Shown here piece after piece: positions 11,110 through 21,900 of a DNA stretch of 64,000 nt. How positions within the stretch are numbered: position 1 is the stretch's first letter; every line of letters begins with the position of its first letter. Source of the DNA: Enoplolaimus lenunculus (taxonomy: Eukaryota > Nematoda > Enoplea > Enoplida > Thoracostomopsidae); assembly GCA_030248215.1 (NCBI GenBank), contig JASANG010002236.1:1-64000 (forward strand), written 5' to 3'. The notes under the pieces are model-generated. The model was given only the letters and a program-made list of their open reading frames with translations, was not told the DNA's origin and did not search any database. The position numbers were made by a program, and so were the translations under genes.

Positions 11110-12985
11110 GCTATCCACGGGTTACGTACATTTACAATAACCTGTCTAATGTTTTCAAATGTTAAACAGGATGCAACCGAAGGTCTGCATCCAGTTCCGA
11201 TTTTCTTAGCTCTGGTTGGTTATTTTCCTGAAGTGCACCACATTACATAGTGTAGTGCCTATCACCACCCGGCACCTTGGGATTATTAGTGTTGTAAATT
11301 GTGAACCAACCAATGGTGAGCTTTGAAATGCTATTACGTACGGCACATCTTTCGAGTTTGATTTGCGTCAGATGTTGCAGTTTCAAGTGCTTTAAAAGCT
11401 ATGCCTAAATAGTGATAGGTGCTATACATAGTTGAAAATACAGCAGATTTTGATTTTCGAATTTACGCATATGGATTTATTTATAATTTCGATTGGTGTA
11501 ATGTTAGATCTTTTATCGTATGCGCGAAGCCAGGATTTTGGAAACGCGAAGGTCACATCCTATGAGGTTTCTTGTGTTACAATTGAAAACATATATATCT
11601 AAAAACCCTGGACAAAAGTTCTACGAGGGGTTGAACCCTGACACACCCTTGACTACGACTTTGCTCTCACAAGCAAACCGTCGAAAAGCTGTTATATATT
11701 ATTTCAGTTTAAAAAATTTTCCCTGAATTGTACAGATTTAAGTCGGTTAATGTGTAAAGATTAATCGTTTTTATTGAGTGTATTCTGATGCTTTTATAAT
11801 TTTCATTTGAACCGTAAAATCTGCTTAGCTTTAGTATACCCTGTTACCGAAAAAACATCTGCAAATTCTGGCACAAATTAACTTCCAAATGTTTTGTTTA
11901 ATGCGCACGAAAACATTATTTTTTTCTTGTACAGACAGGCCGATATGCCATAAACGGAAAACTCGAACAATTGCGATACCAGACATAACCCAATGCCCTG
12001 TAGTTTTACTTGCTTCCCTCCACCCTCCAAATTTAACTTCGTATATTCTCATTGCGTTCGAGGGTTTTGGTGCCGTATTGGTTACAGTGGCGACATACGT
12101 ACGTACGTACCTACCTACTACTGGCGGTCGAATTGTTTTCGTCGCGGGATTTGTGGGCGTTTATGTTTCTGTAACTTGGGTATGAATTTATTAATTTTTT
12201 CATTTTTCCTTCTAAAAATCAACTGTATGCTAAACATTTCCGGTGACGAGGGGAAGTTCACCACCTACTGCCTCGGTACTGCCCTTGGTAGGTGGGTACC
12301 TCCCTCATTTGCGCCTGTTTCGTTAAGGTGCCTGTTTCTTTACGCAATATATATTGTATTTTAACGAGTTTTCGAGCGACCTTTTTATTTTGCCCAGGTA
12401 TATGTATTAGGCGCTTAGTTATATTATACTTGTAGAGCGAAGTGAGACTCTAAGCGGAGTTTAGAGTCACGTCAAGCGTTGTATGTTTTGTGCTCGCGGG
12501 TCGAAGAGTGGATGATGCCCATCCATAGGCATTTTTTTCTTGTCCCCTACACAACTAAAATATGGGGGAATTTTTTTGCGTTCACTTTCGCTTTTGAAGC
12601 ATCGTAGTACATTTGCATATACAAAAACAGTTTTTGTGCTTTCAATTAAATGCAGTGTTTTAGGTCGTTCTTTGGGAGGTGCTTTTTTGTGTCTAACCAG
12701 GGGGGCAGGGGCTCGGCCTCCCTGAACCCCTACTTAAAGGACCTAAGCAGGATTAGGTGGTTCTCTTACTAGAACGACAAAAACACAGTATAAAAGTACT
12801 TTGTTAACAAATTTTAAGTTTTCCAGTAATCCATTGCTTATTGTGGGGATGTTTGGCGAGCAACAGCCCCTCCATCCTGCTCAGGGTCCCCTGAGATTGC
12901 GAGGGGTTATTGTCCTATTGGGAAAAGTAAACAAATGTGTCCATTCGTCTGTCTGTGTCTGACGAGAATCCCAAGAACCGCTGAA
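11110..12985. other. No firm gene; one exon-like segment and an (ACGT)n microsatellite
   Basis: Apart from the weak exon candidate at 11932-12105 and the microsatellite at about 12097-12112, I see only degraded repeat sequence. An inverted scrap (GAGACTCTAAGCGGAGTTTAGAGTC) lies near 12445. Confidence 0.4.
11932..12105 (+). CDS. Possible exon (unrecognised)
   Basis: Acceptor TTTTCTTGTACAG and donor TAC|GTACGT enclose an open frame reading RPICHKRKTRTIAIPDITQC and a hydrophobic TSYILIAFEGFGAVLVTVAT. The donor lies in an (ACGT)n microsatellite, which weakens it. The opposite strand is also partly open. Confidence 0.2.
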
Positions 12986-13131
12986 CATGCCCGTAGCAAG
13001 CTCACTTTGCTAGGAGGGCTAGAAAATTTTCAGGAGGGGCATACAAGGGTTTTTGTTGACCTACAAGCAAGGCTGTAAATTTTCTAGAGGTGCAAAATTG
13101 TTCCAGGGGGCTAAGCCCTCTTGGCTACGGC
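12986..13131. mobile_element. GGCCGTAGCC-family MITE, near complete
   Basis: Left end GCCCGTAGCAAGCTCAC, right end CTCTTGGCTACGGCCC, interior GACCTACAAGCAAGG and TTTCTAGAGGTGC. About 145 bp. Confidence 0.6.
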
Positions 13132-14678
13132 CCACTGCTTAACCGATTTAGATAAACTTTATTTGTAAGAAAGTTTATAATCCTGAGGTGCTTCAAATTA
13201 ACTTCATTTGTAGGAAAGTTATTATCCTGGGGTGCTTAAAATTCTCAGCTGTTTATTAGCTATAGGCTAATTCACTTAATTGGTTAAGCCTAAATTTGTA
13301 TTTTTACATTATTTCACTAATTATTACGGTTACAAACGTTCCGATCTTACTACTAAAAGGCTTTTGGATGCAAAGAATTTAAGCAAAATATTTATTATTA
13401 ATCTCGGAAACAGATATATAGATCAATAGCTAGCTACGTACTATCTAGTATATGAACTATGCCAATTGTGGAATTTTGGGAAATTATCATTTCAATAAGG
13501 TTTTGTTCGCTGCTTTAGGGTTTTTGGGCATGAGAAATTTCAATATAGCGTTTAAAAATTGAAACACGTAAAAATTAGTTAGGTACACGCACACGCTAAT
13601 TAGTTACCTATGTCAATTATAGCATTTGAGTACATTATATGTTTATAAGTATTGGTTTTGTTCAGGGATCGACCGGATATTAGTTTTACCGCGTACCACA
13701 CCCGAAGCCGAACAGTAAAATTTGTATTTGAGTCGGAGCCGGATGTTAGTCGGATATAGGATCTAAATTTATGCACTGTTGGAAGTATTTGAGTCGTGCA
13801 AACCTAACCCAATACGGATGTCGGTGTTTTGCCAATATTCAACCGAAACCCGATATTCCGGTTGATTCCTGGTTCTATTGGTGTATAACACTCTATTCAG
13901 TAGGTGTTTGCCGACATGAAACACTTAAAATGTCGCTTAACACTTCTTATACTTGAAAAATAGCATACTCGCTCATTAGCAGGAACTATTCTAATATTTG
14001 CGTTCGAGCATATCAGTGAGTCTGAGCTTCGCTCAATACGGTTAGTCCCACTACAACTGGCTGTGTTCTATTTTTACGGGTTTAATTTTACGTTGCTAAC
14101 ATAACTACAGACACTGAGAATTGAATCAGCTAATCGTAATGCTTAAATGTTAGTTCTCGCTTTGCTTTTCTACTGGTAGGTTAGGACGAAAGTGCGACTG
14201 GATACCAAGTTCCAGTTTATCATACGATGAAAAAGTCACATTTCGCAACGGTTTCGAAATCCCGTCAACAACATTGAACTAATTGCAAAAACATTCATTT
14301 TGAAATGACGATTTTTCAAAGTTAAAGTTTCCAATATTTAAATGATTATGAATAATTTGCAACAAAACCGTAAAATTCCCGTTACCTGCATCGTTGATTG
14401 CAGGAACAAGTAGTTGAATTTTTGCAGGAATTCCGGCTGGAACAGGAATTTCGGTGGAACCCCGCACCCTGCTCACTATGGGTTTCCGACGTTCGCTGCT
14501 GTTGCAGTTAATATAGCTGAAGTATATAACAGGGTTTTTGACAGTTTACATTTATTTTTGAACATACATAATATGTATTTTTGTCAACTGGCATTTGTCA
14601 CGTGTTTTGTGTTATTTGGCCCATGAAAACTGCGGTCTCGTTTTACAACAGTGTTGACCTTTATCATATATTTTCCAG
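13132..14678. other. No gene seen; degenerate Pro/Gly-like MITE remnants
   Basis: 13660-13880 is rich in CCGGATATTAG and CGGAGCCGGATG motifs like the CCGGATAT branch at 40462. 14280-14470 matches a repeat found again at 50430-50570 (CAATATTTAAATGATTATG, TGCAGGAAC). Confidence 0.4.
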
Positions 14679-14738
14679 CTGTTTGTGCCGAATAACAAAG
14701 AGGGTTTGAGCATCAACAAACTGAATTTCTATACGCAG
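14679..14738 (+). CDS. Orphan 60-nt exon-like segment
   Basis: Acceptor ATATTTTCCAG and donor CAG|GTATTA enclose 20 codons, LFVPNNKEGLSINKLNFYTQ, phase 0 at both ends. No partner exons were identified nearby. The next 63 bp have intron-like ends and are followed by an open frame to 14906. Function unknown. Confidence 0.3.
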
Positions 14739-14906
14739 GTATTAAAATTATTGAACAAATTAGTTTTGGATAAGTTTTTTAAAGTTGTTTTTGAATTTCA
14801 GCCGCATGTATTTTTGTTTCGTTGTTTAATATGTTTTCGTTTTGAAATGGCAATTGGCCAAAACCTAAACCTAAGATCAATCCTAACCTTGAGCTTATTT
14901 TATTAA

Positions 14907-15846
14907 TCTAGTCATGTCAGGATTGTTTCAGTAATTAGGTATCGGGTCCCAACAGTAACCGGTAACGTCAATTGGATCTACAGCTGTGTCACTGACAATG
15001 AGTTCGCCTTAAAGTAGTCCAGAGCTATCACCCGCTCCGCAAAATTTAACCGCGAATATAAAATTTTGTGGCATATTAAATAACTCAAGTTGCGCAGCTG
15101 TGAAGGAAATATACCTTAGGATTCTTAAATCTTGGAACAGTTCTTTGTGTTTTGTTCTTGTGGCCTTTGCGTCAAATTCTCTAATGCACACAGCACTCAT
15201 TGTCGATTTGCAATAGTTCTTGCTAATTTCGAACAAGCCAATTGAGAACTTCAAGGGTTGGCACATTTTTTTGCAGTTGTTTGCTCCGACTTCCTGAGCC
15301 GAGTGCGACAATTGTAACTGATGCCGTTTGAATGTTTGAAAACCTATTGCTAATTGGTTATACGTTCTACATACGTTTGTGAATACAGGTCCTTGCTTGA
15401 GAGATCCACACGAATACATTTCCCTCTTACTTATGTTCACCCTAAGCATCCACTCTTGTGAAAATATTCGCAACGGAGTTTTGGGTAACGTATCCCTTTG
15501 AAATCAGGCAATCAACGTCCGAAGTTATTGAGCACAATTGACATGACCGATTTGATAAAGTTTAGTTTTTGTCCTTGTTCATGAATGGTTTGTTCAAAGT
15601 CTACACGACAAAATTAATTTGCCGTTATCTGTTTCCATTTTGGGTTGTTGACCATTTTTTGTCAACCTAAGTATTTTTGTCTAAACAAGCCTACGTCTAA
15701 GCCTAAGCCTTCAAACCGGTTGTTTATAGTCAGAATTCGTAATGGTAAGTGTCTACAATGGGAACTCACAACCCTGTCAAGTAAGAAAACTTGAGGGCCT
15801 TGTCAAGTGAAAAAAATGTGTTGTGGCTGTTACTGCAGGCTTGTTG
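14907..15846. other. No supported gene
   Basis: Contains a 154-codon minus-strand open frame (15009-15473) with no recognised motif, no convincing start context and a length expected by chance. Scraps of TTAGGC-type repeat lie near 15690. Confidence 0.35.
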
Positions 15847-16003
15847 ATCGTAGCCAGCTCAATAGGTTGCTAGAAGGCTAAAACTTTTAAGACGGATCTG
15901 AGTGCTTTTTTTACATGATTTACAAGAAAGGTTTTGCAGAAAGGACTAAAGTTGTTTTAGGAAAACGAGCTGAGCTAACCTTATGCTTGCTTCTAGCTAC
16001 GGC
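15847..16003. mobile_element. GGCCGTAGCC-family MITE, diverged
   Basis: Starts TCGTAGCCAGCTCAATAGG, ends CTTCTAGCTACGGCCGC, with GATTTACAAGAAAGG in the middle. More diverged than the 12986 copy. Confidence 0.45.
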
Positions 16004-16386
16004 CGCTACCGGTCTGTACCCGTGTGACTGTTGACACAGTTTCCGTTGTAGCTGATGCAGTTTTAAATTTAATTTTTTTTTCATTGCAATTTTCAACTAC
16101 TGCGTTTATGTTTAAGACTGCCTTAGCGGCTGCAGTGCGTCCCAATAATGCAAGCGCATTGCACTTATTATTGTGTCTGTGTTTATTATGTATTTTGTTC
16201 AATATTGTACAATTGTTTTTGGTAGGCGTATAACAAAAACCGGAAATTTTTTTATTTTTGACGATAAGACGACACAAATATATACTCTTCGTATTGTGAT
16301 AAGAGGTGTTTGTTCGATAACAATTGTGACTGAAAATTTTCAACTCGTGATATAGAGCCGGGTTTACAAACTGTGTTACGGTTGGT

Positions 16387-16765
16387 CAGTGGCGGATCCA
16401 GGATCTCAAAATGCGGGGGGGGGGCAAAGTTTCACAGGTAATAAACTTAATTTTGACCCATACTGTAGTGACCCAAATAAGAGGGGGTCCCCATTTTGAG
16501 TCCCAATTAATAGGAGTCCGTATTTCTAATAAGAATCCGTAAGCGGGTAGAGTCCTTAAACCCTTGTTTAGAGTCCAGAAATGTCTATTATTCCTCAGTG
16601 TAGTGCATAAATGACTCCAGGGCCAAGAAACTTTAAAGCGTGCTTATACTATTGTGTATAAAACAGAAATAAACAGCGTAGAACAGCAATTGACACTATA
16701 TAATTTTTGTCGAGATGCTGTTGGGGGGCCACGGCCGGGGTGCCACCCCCGTGGATCCGCCATTG
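16387..16765. mobile_element. CAGTGGCGGATCC hAT-type MITE carrying an inserted TAGTGACCC MITE
   Basis: Outer element has a perfect 8-bp duplication CGGTTGGT (16379-16386, 16766-16773). From 16465 to about 16690 it is interrupted by a truncated TAGTGACCC element, after which the outer element resumes at ACTATATAATTTTTGTCGAG. Confidence 0.8.
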
Positions 16766-16779
16766 CGGTTGGTCGAGCT

Positions 16780-17095
16780 AGCCTGACGCGGCACGTCAAA
16801 GCGTATTTCATAAAAAAATAATTTTATGACATGACGGGCGGAGGCGTGCGGCGCCGCGCGTCGAGTATAGCGTAAACCCTTCCTTAGGTTCGCGCAATGC
16901 TCGCGTCGAGGCACCACATTCCGCCGCTCGTCTTGTCACAATATTATTTTCATGAGACGCCCGGTGCCGCACGTCACCGCTACTGATACGTACTTATAAT
17001 CTACTTTTGTTCGTGATGTGCGGGCGGCCAACAATGGCGTCCGGCGACCGGCAGCGTCGCGCGGCTCTGAAAAGTATAGCGCAACCTTTAAGCTG
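16780..17095. repeat. CpG-rich repeat patch
   Basis: An island of CG-dense sequence (GACGCGGCACGTC, GTGCGGCGCCGCGCG, GACCGGCAGCGTCGCGCGG) ending AAAGTATAGCGCAACC. The same end word occurs at 59970-59984 and close relatives at 29680-29730, so it is a repeat family rather than a promoter CpG island. Confidence 0.5.
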
Positions 17096-17712
17096 GCACT
17101 TGTTTACTTTCTCTCCGCCGATAACAAACCCACGACACATAATGACTGAAAAAACACAATAGGCTTAAGTTTAAGCTTAACCGTAGCCTTAGGAAAATCA
17201 TTAATAGTAAATTTGAAGGCAACTTTTTTGATATCGAATTAACACCAGCGTGTCGAAAATAAAACAATAACGGATTTCGCGCGCTGCCAACGATTTATAA
17301 CGACGCCAAATCAGTTATTTGACCAGGCAGTCGCCAAATCAAATTTATTTGACAATAACTCGTTATCCAGACGTATGATTGCGCAAAATTTAACACCATT
17401 CGACTCAGTTCCGCAAACTGCGTCGAATGGTATATAGTTCGTTTTACTGTTTGACGAACAATTTTTGGGGTCCCGAGGAGAGTTTTGGTATAATCGTATT
17501 TTCAATAATTTAAATTTGGGCGTGGAATAATAACGGGAAGGCACGAGAAGCTCGGATTCTAAAAATTCTCAAAATCCAGCCATCTTTGGGCAAACGCCGG
17601 CTGGGGGATAACTGAAAAGACCCATCCACACCAATTATTCTGCATATTCAAAATTGTTTCTGCCAGCTGCTACAAAAGTTTCTGGTAAGCCTCAGAATAC
17701 AGTCACCACAAG

Positions 17713-18133
17713 CAGGTTGCAACCGAAATTCCTGTCCCGGTGCCGGCATATTTTCAGCTCCCGGTATTTTAAATTTTTACCGGAATTAAAAAAGTCCGGT
17801 TTTAAAATTTGGTCGGTTGAAGTTGAGATATTTTACTAAAAAATGAAATAAAAATTAAATAGATTTTATTAGTATACGTACTGTCCAAAGTGACAATCGC
17901 CATAAATAAACCATCGAAGGAATATTTCGCTTCCGTGAATTATGAAAATCTAAAATACAGCAGATAAAGTGAATACCCATTTCCAACTAGGGCTTTTTCA
18001 CCATTAATATTATGAAAACGAAAATTAAAATGAATTTTTCGGCGGCAGGTATTTTTTATTTTCCGGTTCCGGTTCCGTTTCCGATATTTTTCAATTTTAG
18101 GTTCCTATAAATTGTAATTCTGGTTGCACCCTG
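17713..18133. mobile_element. CAGGGTGCAACCGG hAT-type MITE
   Basis: 421 bp, ends CAGGTTGCAACCG and CTGGTTGCACCCTG, flanked by ACCACAAG / GCCAGAAG (6 of 8 match). Lies 540 bp upstream of the golgin start codon. Confidence 0.75.
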
Positions 18134-18265
18134 GCCAGAAGTGCTAATTAAAACAATTAGCTTCAATCTGTACATAACTGTCTCGACATTTTCAATCTGA
18201 CGCGTCTCTATTTCAGGAGCGGAAATCGCTAATTGCCGACAACTTCGTAACCGGCTGAGTTACTA

Positions 18266-18328
18266 TACCACCGACAACAACGACAACAACAGCAACACTA
18301 ACCACAACCACAACAACAACATTCACAT
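18266..18328. repeat. (CAA)n-type simple repeat
   Basis: A run of CAA/ACA triplets (CGACAACAACGACAACAACA and on) just upstream of the golgin-like gene, possibly in its 5' UTR or promoter region. Confidence 0.7.
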
Positions 18329-18673
18329 CTTTTACTCACTCCCTCCTCTTTGTAATTAAAAAGCCTGTTTAAATCCATTTCACATGGCGAACACTGAACT
18401 GTTTATAACGAAAGTAACCGCTGTTTGTGCTGCTTTGTAACGACCAAACTGCTCATACGCAACGTTTTTTAACCTGTAATCACTAGTAAATATAATTTAT
18501 TACCAGTATTCAAGCTACTTTTGCGGTTTCAATATTTTTGGCATAATTTAAGCAGTCTCATGATTATTTACGTTCCAATTGCAACGGTTTGGCAGTTTTA
18601 ATATTCACTCACATAATTTAAACGATCGCATCATTATTAGCTTTGTTATTGCGCTATTTCACACTTTTGAATA

Positions 18674-18957
18674 ATGGAACTATCTTTCACTGATGCAAAA
18701 GCTGCAACTGTTCCGGTGTCGACAAGAATTCCGGTTCCGCGCAAAGGGATTCTTAAATCTCCTTCATTGGCGACCGAAGCGGATCTGCCCGGTTCGTCAC
18801 GTCCGGTTATTTCATCATCTCGTGGAAGTATGAAAGAACAAGATGGTTCGAATTATGGGGATCTTGAAGGCAGGTCAACGCATATCACTGATGCGGTTTC
18901 TAGCAGGAAGCATGGCCGGTTTCGACGGCGAACGCTTGCTGGAACGGTTCCGGATGG
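18674..18957 (+). CDS. Golgin-like gene, exon 1 (start codon)
   Basis: Starts at the first ATG of an open frame (MELSFTDAKAATVPV) and ends at a strong GTAAGT donor, leaving a 2-nt overhang that exon 2 completes. The segment is Ser/Pro/Arg-rich and probably disordered. A TTTCAG at 18209-18214 upstream may be the acceptor of a 5' UTR exon or a trans-splice site. The start is plausible but not proven. Confidence 0.7.
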
Positions 18958-21900
18958 GTAAGTGTGTAACAGCAGCAGCAATAGCCAGGGTGATTTCATT
19001 TCGGCAGGGTATAACTTCAAGTAGGATGTTGTGTACCAGTGTTAACAAGCCGAGTGGTCTCTGAGCGACAAGGACTCAGGGGTAAACGTTTCGCCAGTGG
19101 GAAGGGTTTCAGATATAATGCCCCCTTTTGGATTTTTGCCCAGGACTTTGAGGCTTTTTTTTCAGTTGGTAACACAAGAAACCTCAATTCAAAAATTTTT
19201 TACAAGATGACTTACCATTTCAAAATCGTGGCTACGCCCATATCAGGGGCGTCAGTCAGGTCTTCCTAGAGGAATTTTAGTTCAACGTAGAAACGTTTCG
19301 CTCCGCTTGTAGGTCATACGAAATGCCGGCATATCTGACGTAAAAATTGTTCGCGTTTCTTGCATGTGGACCTAGTGACGGGCCTTGAGCTAAGGAAGAA
19401 CGGCGTATAACATTTAGACAGTATGGTTTACACACCGTTGTTGGAGTTGGAGGCCTTAACTTTGGTTTTGTAACACGATATAAAGGGGTTGTCCCGACCG
19501 TTTAGTTGCAACAAACACTACGCATTAACAATCGCGATAAATCAAAAACTCTACGATTCGTTTGTTTTTTATTATATACCTGTTTCACTAATGATATTGA
19601 GTCGCGCGAACCAAGGTGCCACCCGGTATGCAGTACCCGTAAAAATTAGGATCCGTTTCTGATAGCCAGTATTCGAAATCTCCGGTTAAATCTAAAACGG
19701 CAAACAAGTGTTATCACGTGTAGATACAAATTTTCATCGTAAAAAACTCGATCTTCATTGCGGTCAACGAAGGGTCCATGATCCCACTGATCCCGGAATT
19801 GACCCGATTTCAATTCAATAGAGACTATACTATTTTATCTGGTTCCGGTATATGGTACTACGATATTATCCAGTAGTACCCCGCTTACATTCGATCAAAG
19901 CTTAAACTATATCCTCAATACGAATCTTGCCGGTATCTAGAAGAAGCTGCTAAGCCCGGCTGGACTTGGTCCCTGTAGAATAATTTGACCAGTTTGCAAA
20001 GCTTCAGCTCGCTTGTAAGTCATTTCAAATCCCTTGCACGTTGCTGCTAAAAATATCTCGCTTCCTCATCGCATCTTGCTTGAGCTGGCTACGGATTTGG
20101 TATTGAAAACATGTCTAGTTACAGGTTTTCGCCATCGGACAAAACCGGATCTCCATCGCTGTCATCGAAGCGTCCAACTCAAATCCCAAAATTGAGCGTC
20201 AGCTGGTGGGAAACTCATTCAGTCACTGGCGAAGCTCCACGCGGACGGTCGCCAAGTATCACTGGGAGCAATGCGGGTGGAGGACCACAAAGCGATACGG
20301 ACGATACTTCTTCGGTGCAAAGTTTTGGCAGTAACGCGAGTAGTTCTATATCGGCTAATTGGCAGGTTAGCAATGTGATTATGGAAGGAACACAGGAACA
20401 AAGGCGTAACTATGGGAGATTTAGGGTCAAAGGCTACTGTTTTGGAATTTTAGAGACTGTTTCATTTAGTGATACAACAAACTCTCAATTCGAAACTTTT
20501 ATTGGCCGTACCGTACCTTACCCTTTTTCCTAAATACCAGGGGCTGAATCCAAAGTAGTAGCGAAAATTTAGTTCCCTTAAGGTTCGGCTGCAGTCATGA
20601 ATAGAGTTAACGAGCGAGCATCACGATTAAAACGAGAAATTTTTTTGGACGTCGTAAGTTTTCTCAAAAACAAGTTACATGTGACTAGTAGTAACTACTG
20701 CACCGAGGTCAAAGCGTGGCTGTCACATGTTTGCTACGTAACATTGGTATGTTTACGTACATATTTATATTAAAATATTAGGTCTTAAGACAAAATTGGC
20801 CAATAGCCAATGATGGTTCATCAAGGCATAGTTTTTCGTACTTAACCGAATATTTTCAATTTCATATGAGATGTAATTTCAAATTAAGATTCGATCCCAA
20901 GTCTCACGGGTGTGAGGCGTTTACGATGACCACTGAGCTATAGGAGCTTGACGCTCGAGCCCAAGTAGGCTCTCACGTCTTGTGCAGATTTTGCTCTGCG
21001 CATATGTGTTATAAATGTTAAACACTGCTCACAGTGTGTGTATTGCTCGTACATTACTGTATTTAGTTGCTTATAGTATACTATATGAGTGAAAGGGTTA
21101 AACAAAACAATTCGGATTGCAGGCGGTGGCTCCGCATCCTAATTTTTTTCTAGGCCAACTTTTATTGTTAGATATACTCTCTAAAAGCTTAAACTAACTT
21201 GATTTAAGCTTAAGCTAATCCAGCAGTATTAAGCTAATTTTCTAGATTAACAAAACTAACAGATAGGTTTACGCTTAAACTAATTTGAAATTTTACGTAT
21301 TTTTAGTTAAAGCTAAGATAATGAACTCTTAGGTAAACCAAAAATAAGTTTACTTAACTCGTGTTAAGCTTAAAAACTGTTAGTTTAAGTAAAACTTAAA
21401 ATTCTAGTTTAGTTAGTCCGTCCAGCCATTTCAGTTTTACTTAAACTAATATTCAAGTTTAGTTAAGCTATAATTTAAGTTTAAGTTTTTAGAGAGTAGG
21501 AAATGTCTGGTTTAAACTATCTCCCACTATCTATTTTATAATTGCGAACATGCAATATTTCGATTGCACAACGGTATTTTAGGGTAAAAGCACACGCTAC
21601 GTGCCGCATTGTCAAAAACGTCACCTCGCCGACACAGATCCATGCGAGTATTTAACGCCAACGCAACGAAAAAATCGCATTATTGCCGAATTGCGTAAAC
21701 AGCTTCGAAACGCAGTGAAAAGTGTCGAAGAAAAAGAAAAACATATCGATCAACTGCGAGAACGAATGTCAGAGCTGGAAACTGTTTTGGATCAAGGTGA
21801 ATGAACCGGTATTTTTTAAAATTGTGCGCCTAATCAATTTTGAAGCGTCCAGGCCCGTAGTCAGGGAAGGACCAGCTTAAGCTGACCAGTATTATCCAGG

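Noticed and set aside
15009-15473. 154-codon minus-strand open frame
   Set aside because: No recognisable motif, no matching splice partners, and one frame of this length is expected by chance in 64 kb of six-frame sequence.
16024-16343. Overlapping open frames on both strands
   Set aside because: No motif, no splice support; low-complexity T-rich sequence keeps both strands open.
20886-20949. Functional tRNA gene
   Set aside because: A- and B-box-like words are present, but the anticodon and acceptor stems do not pair properly.
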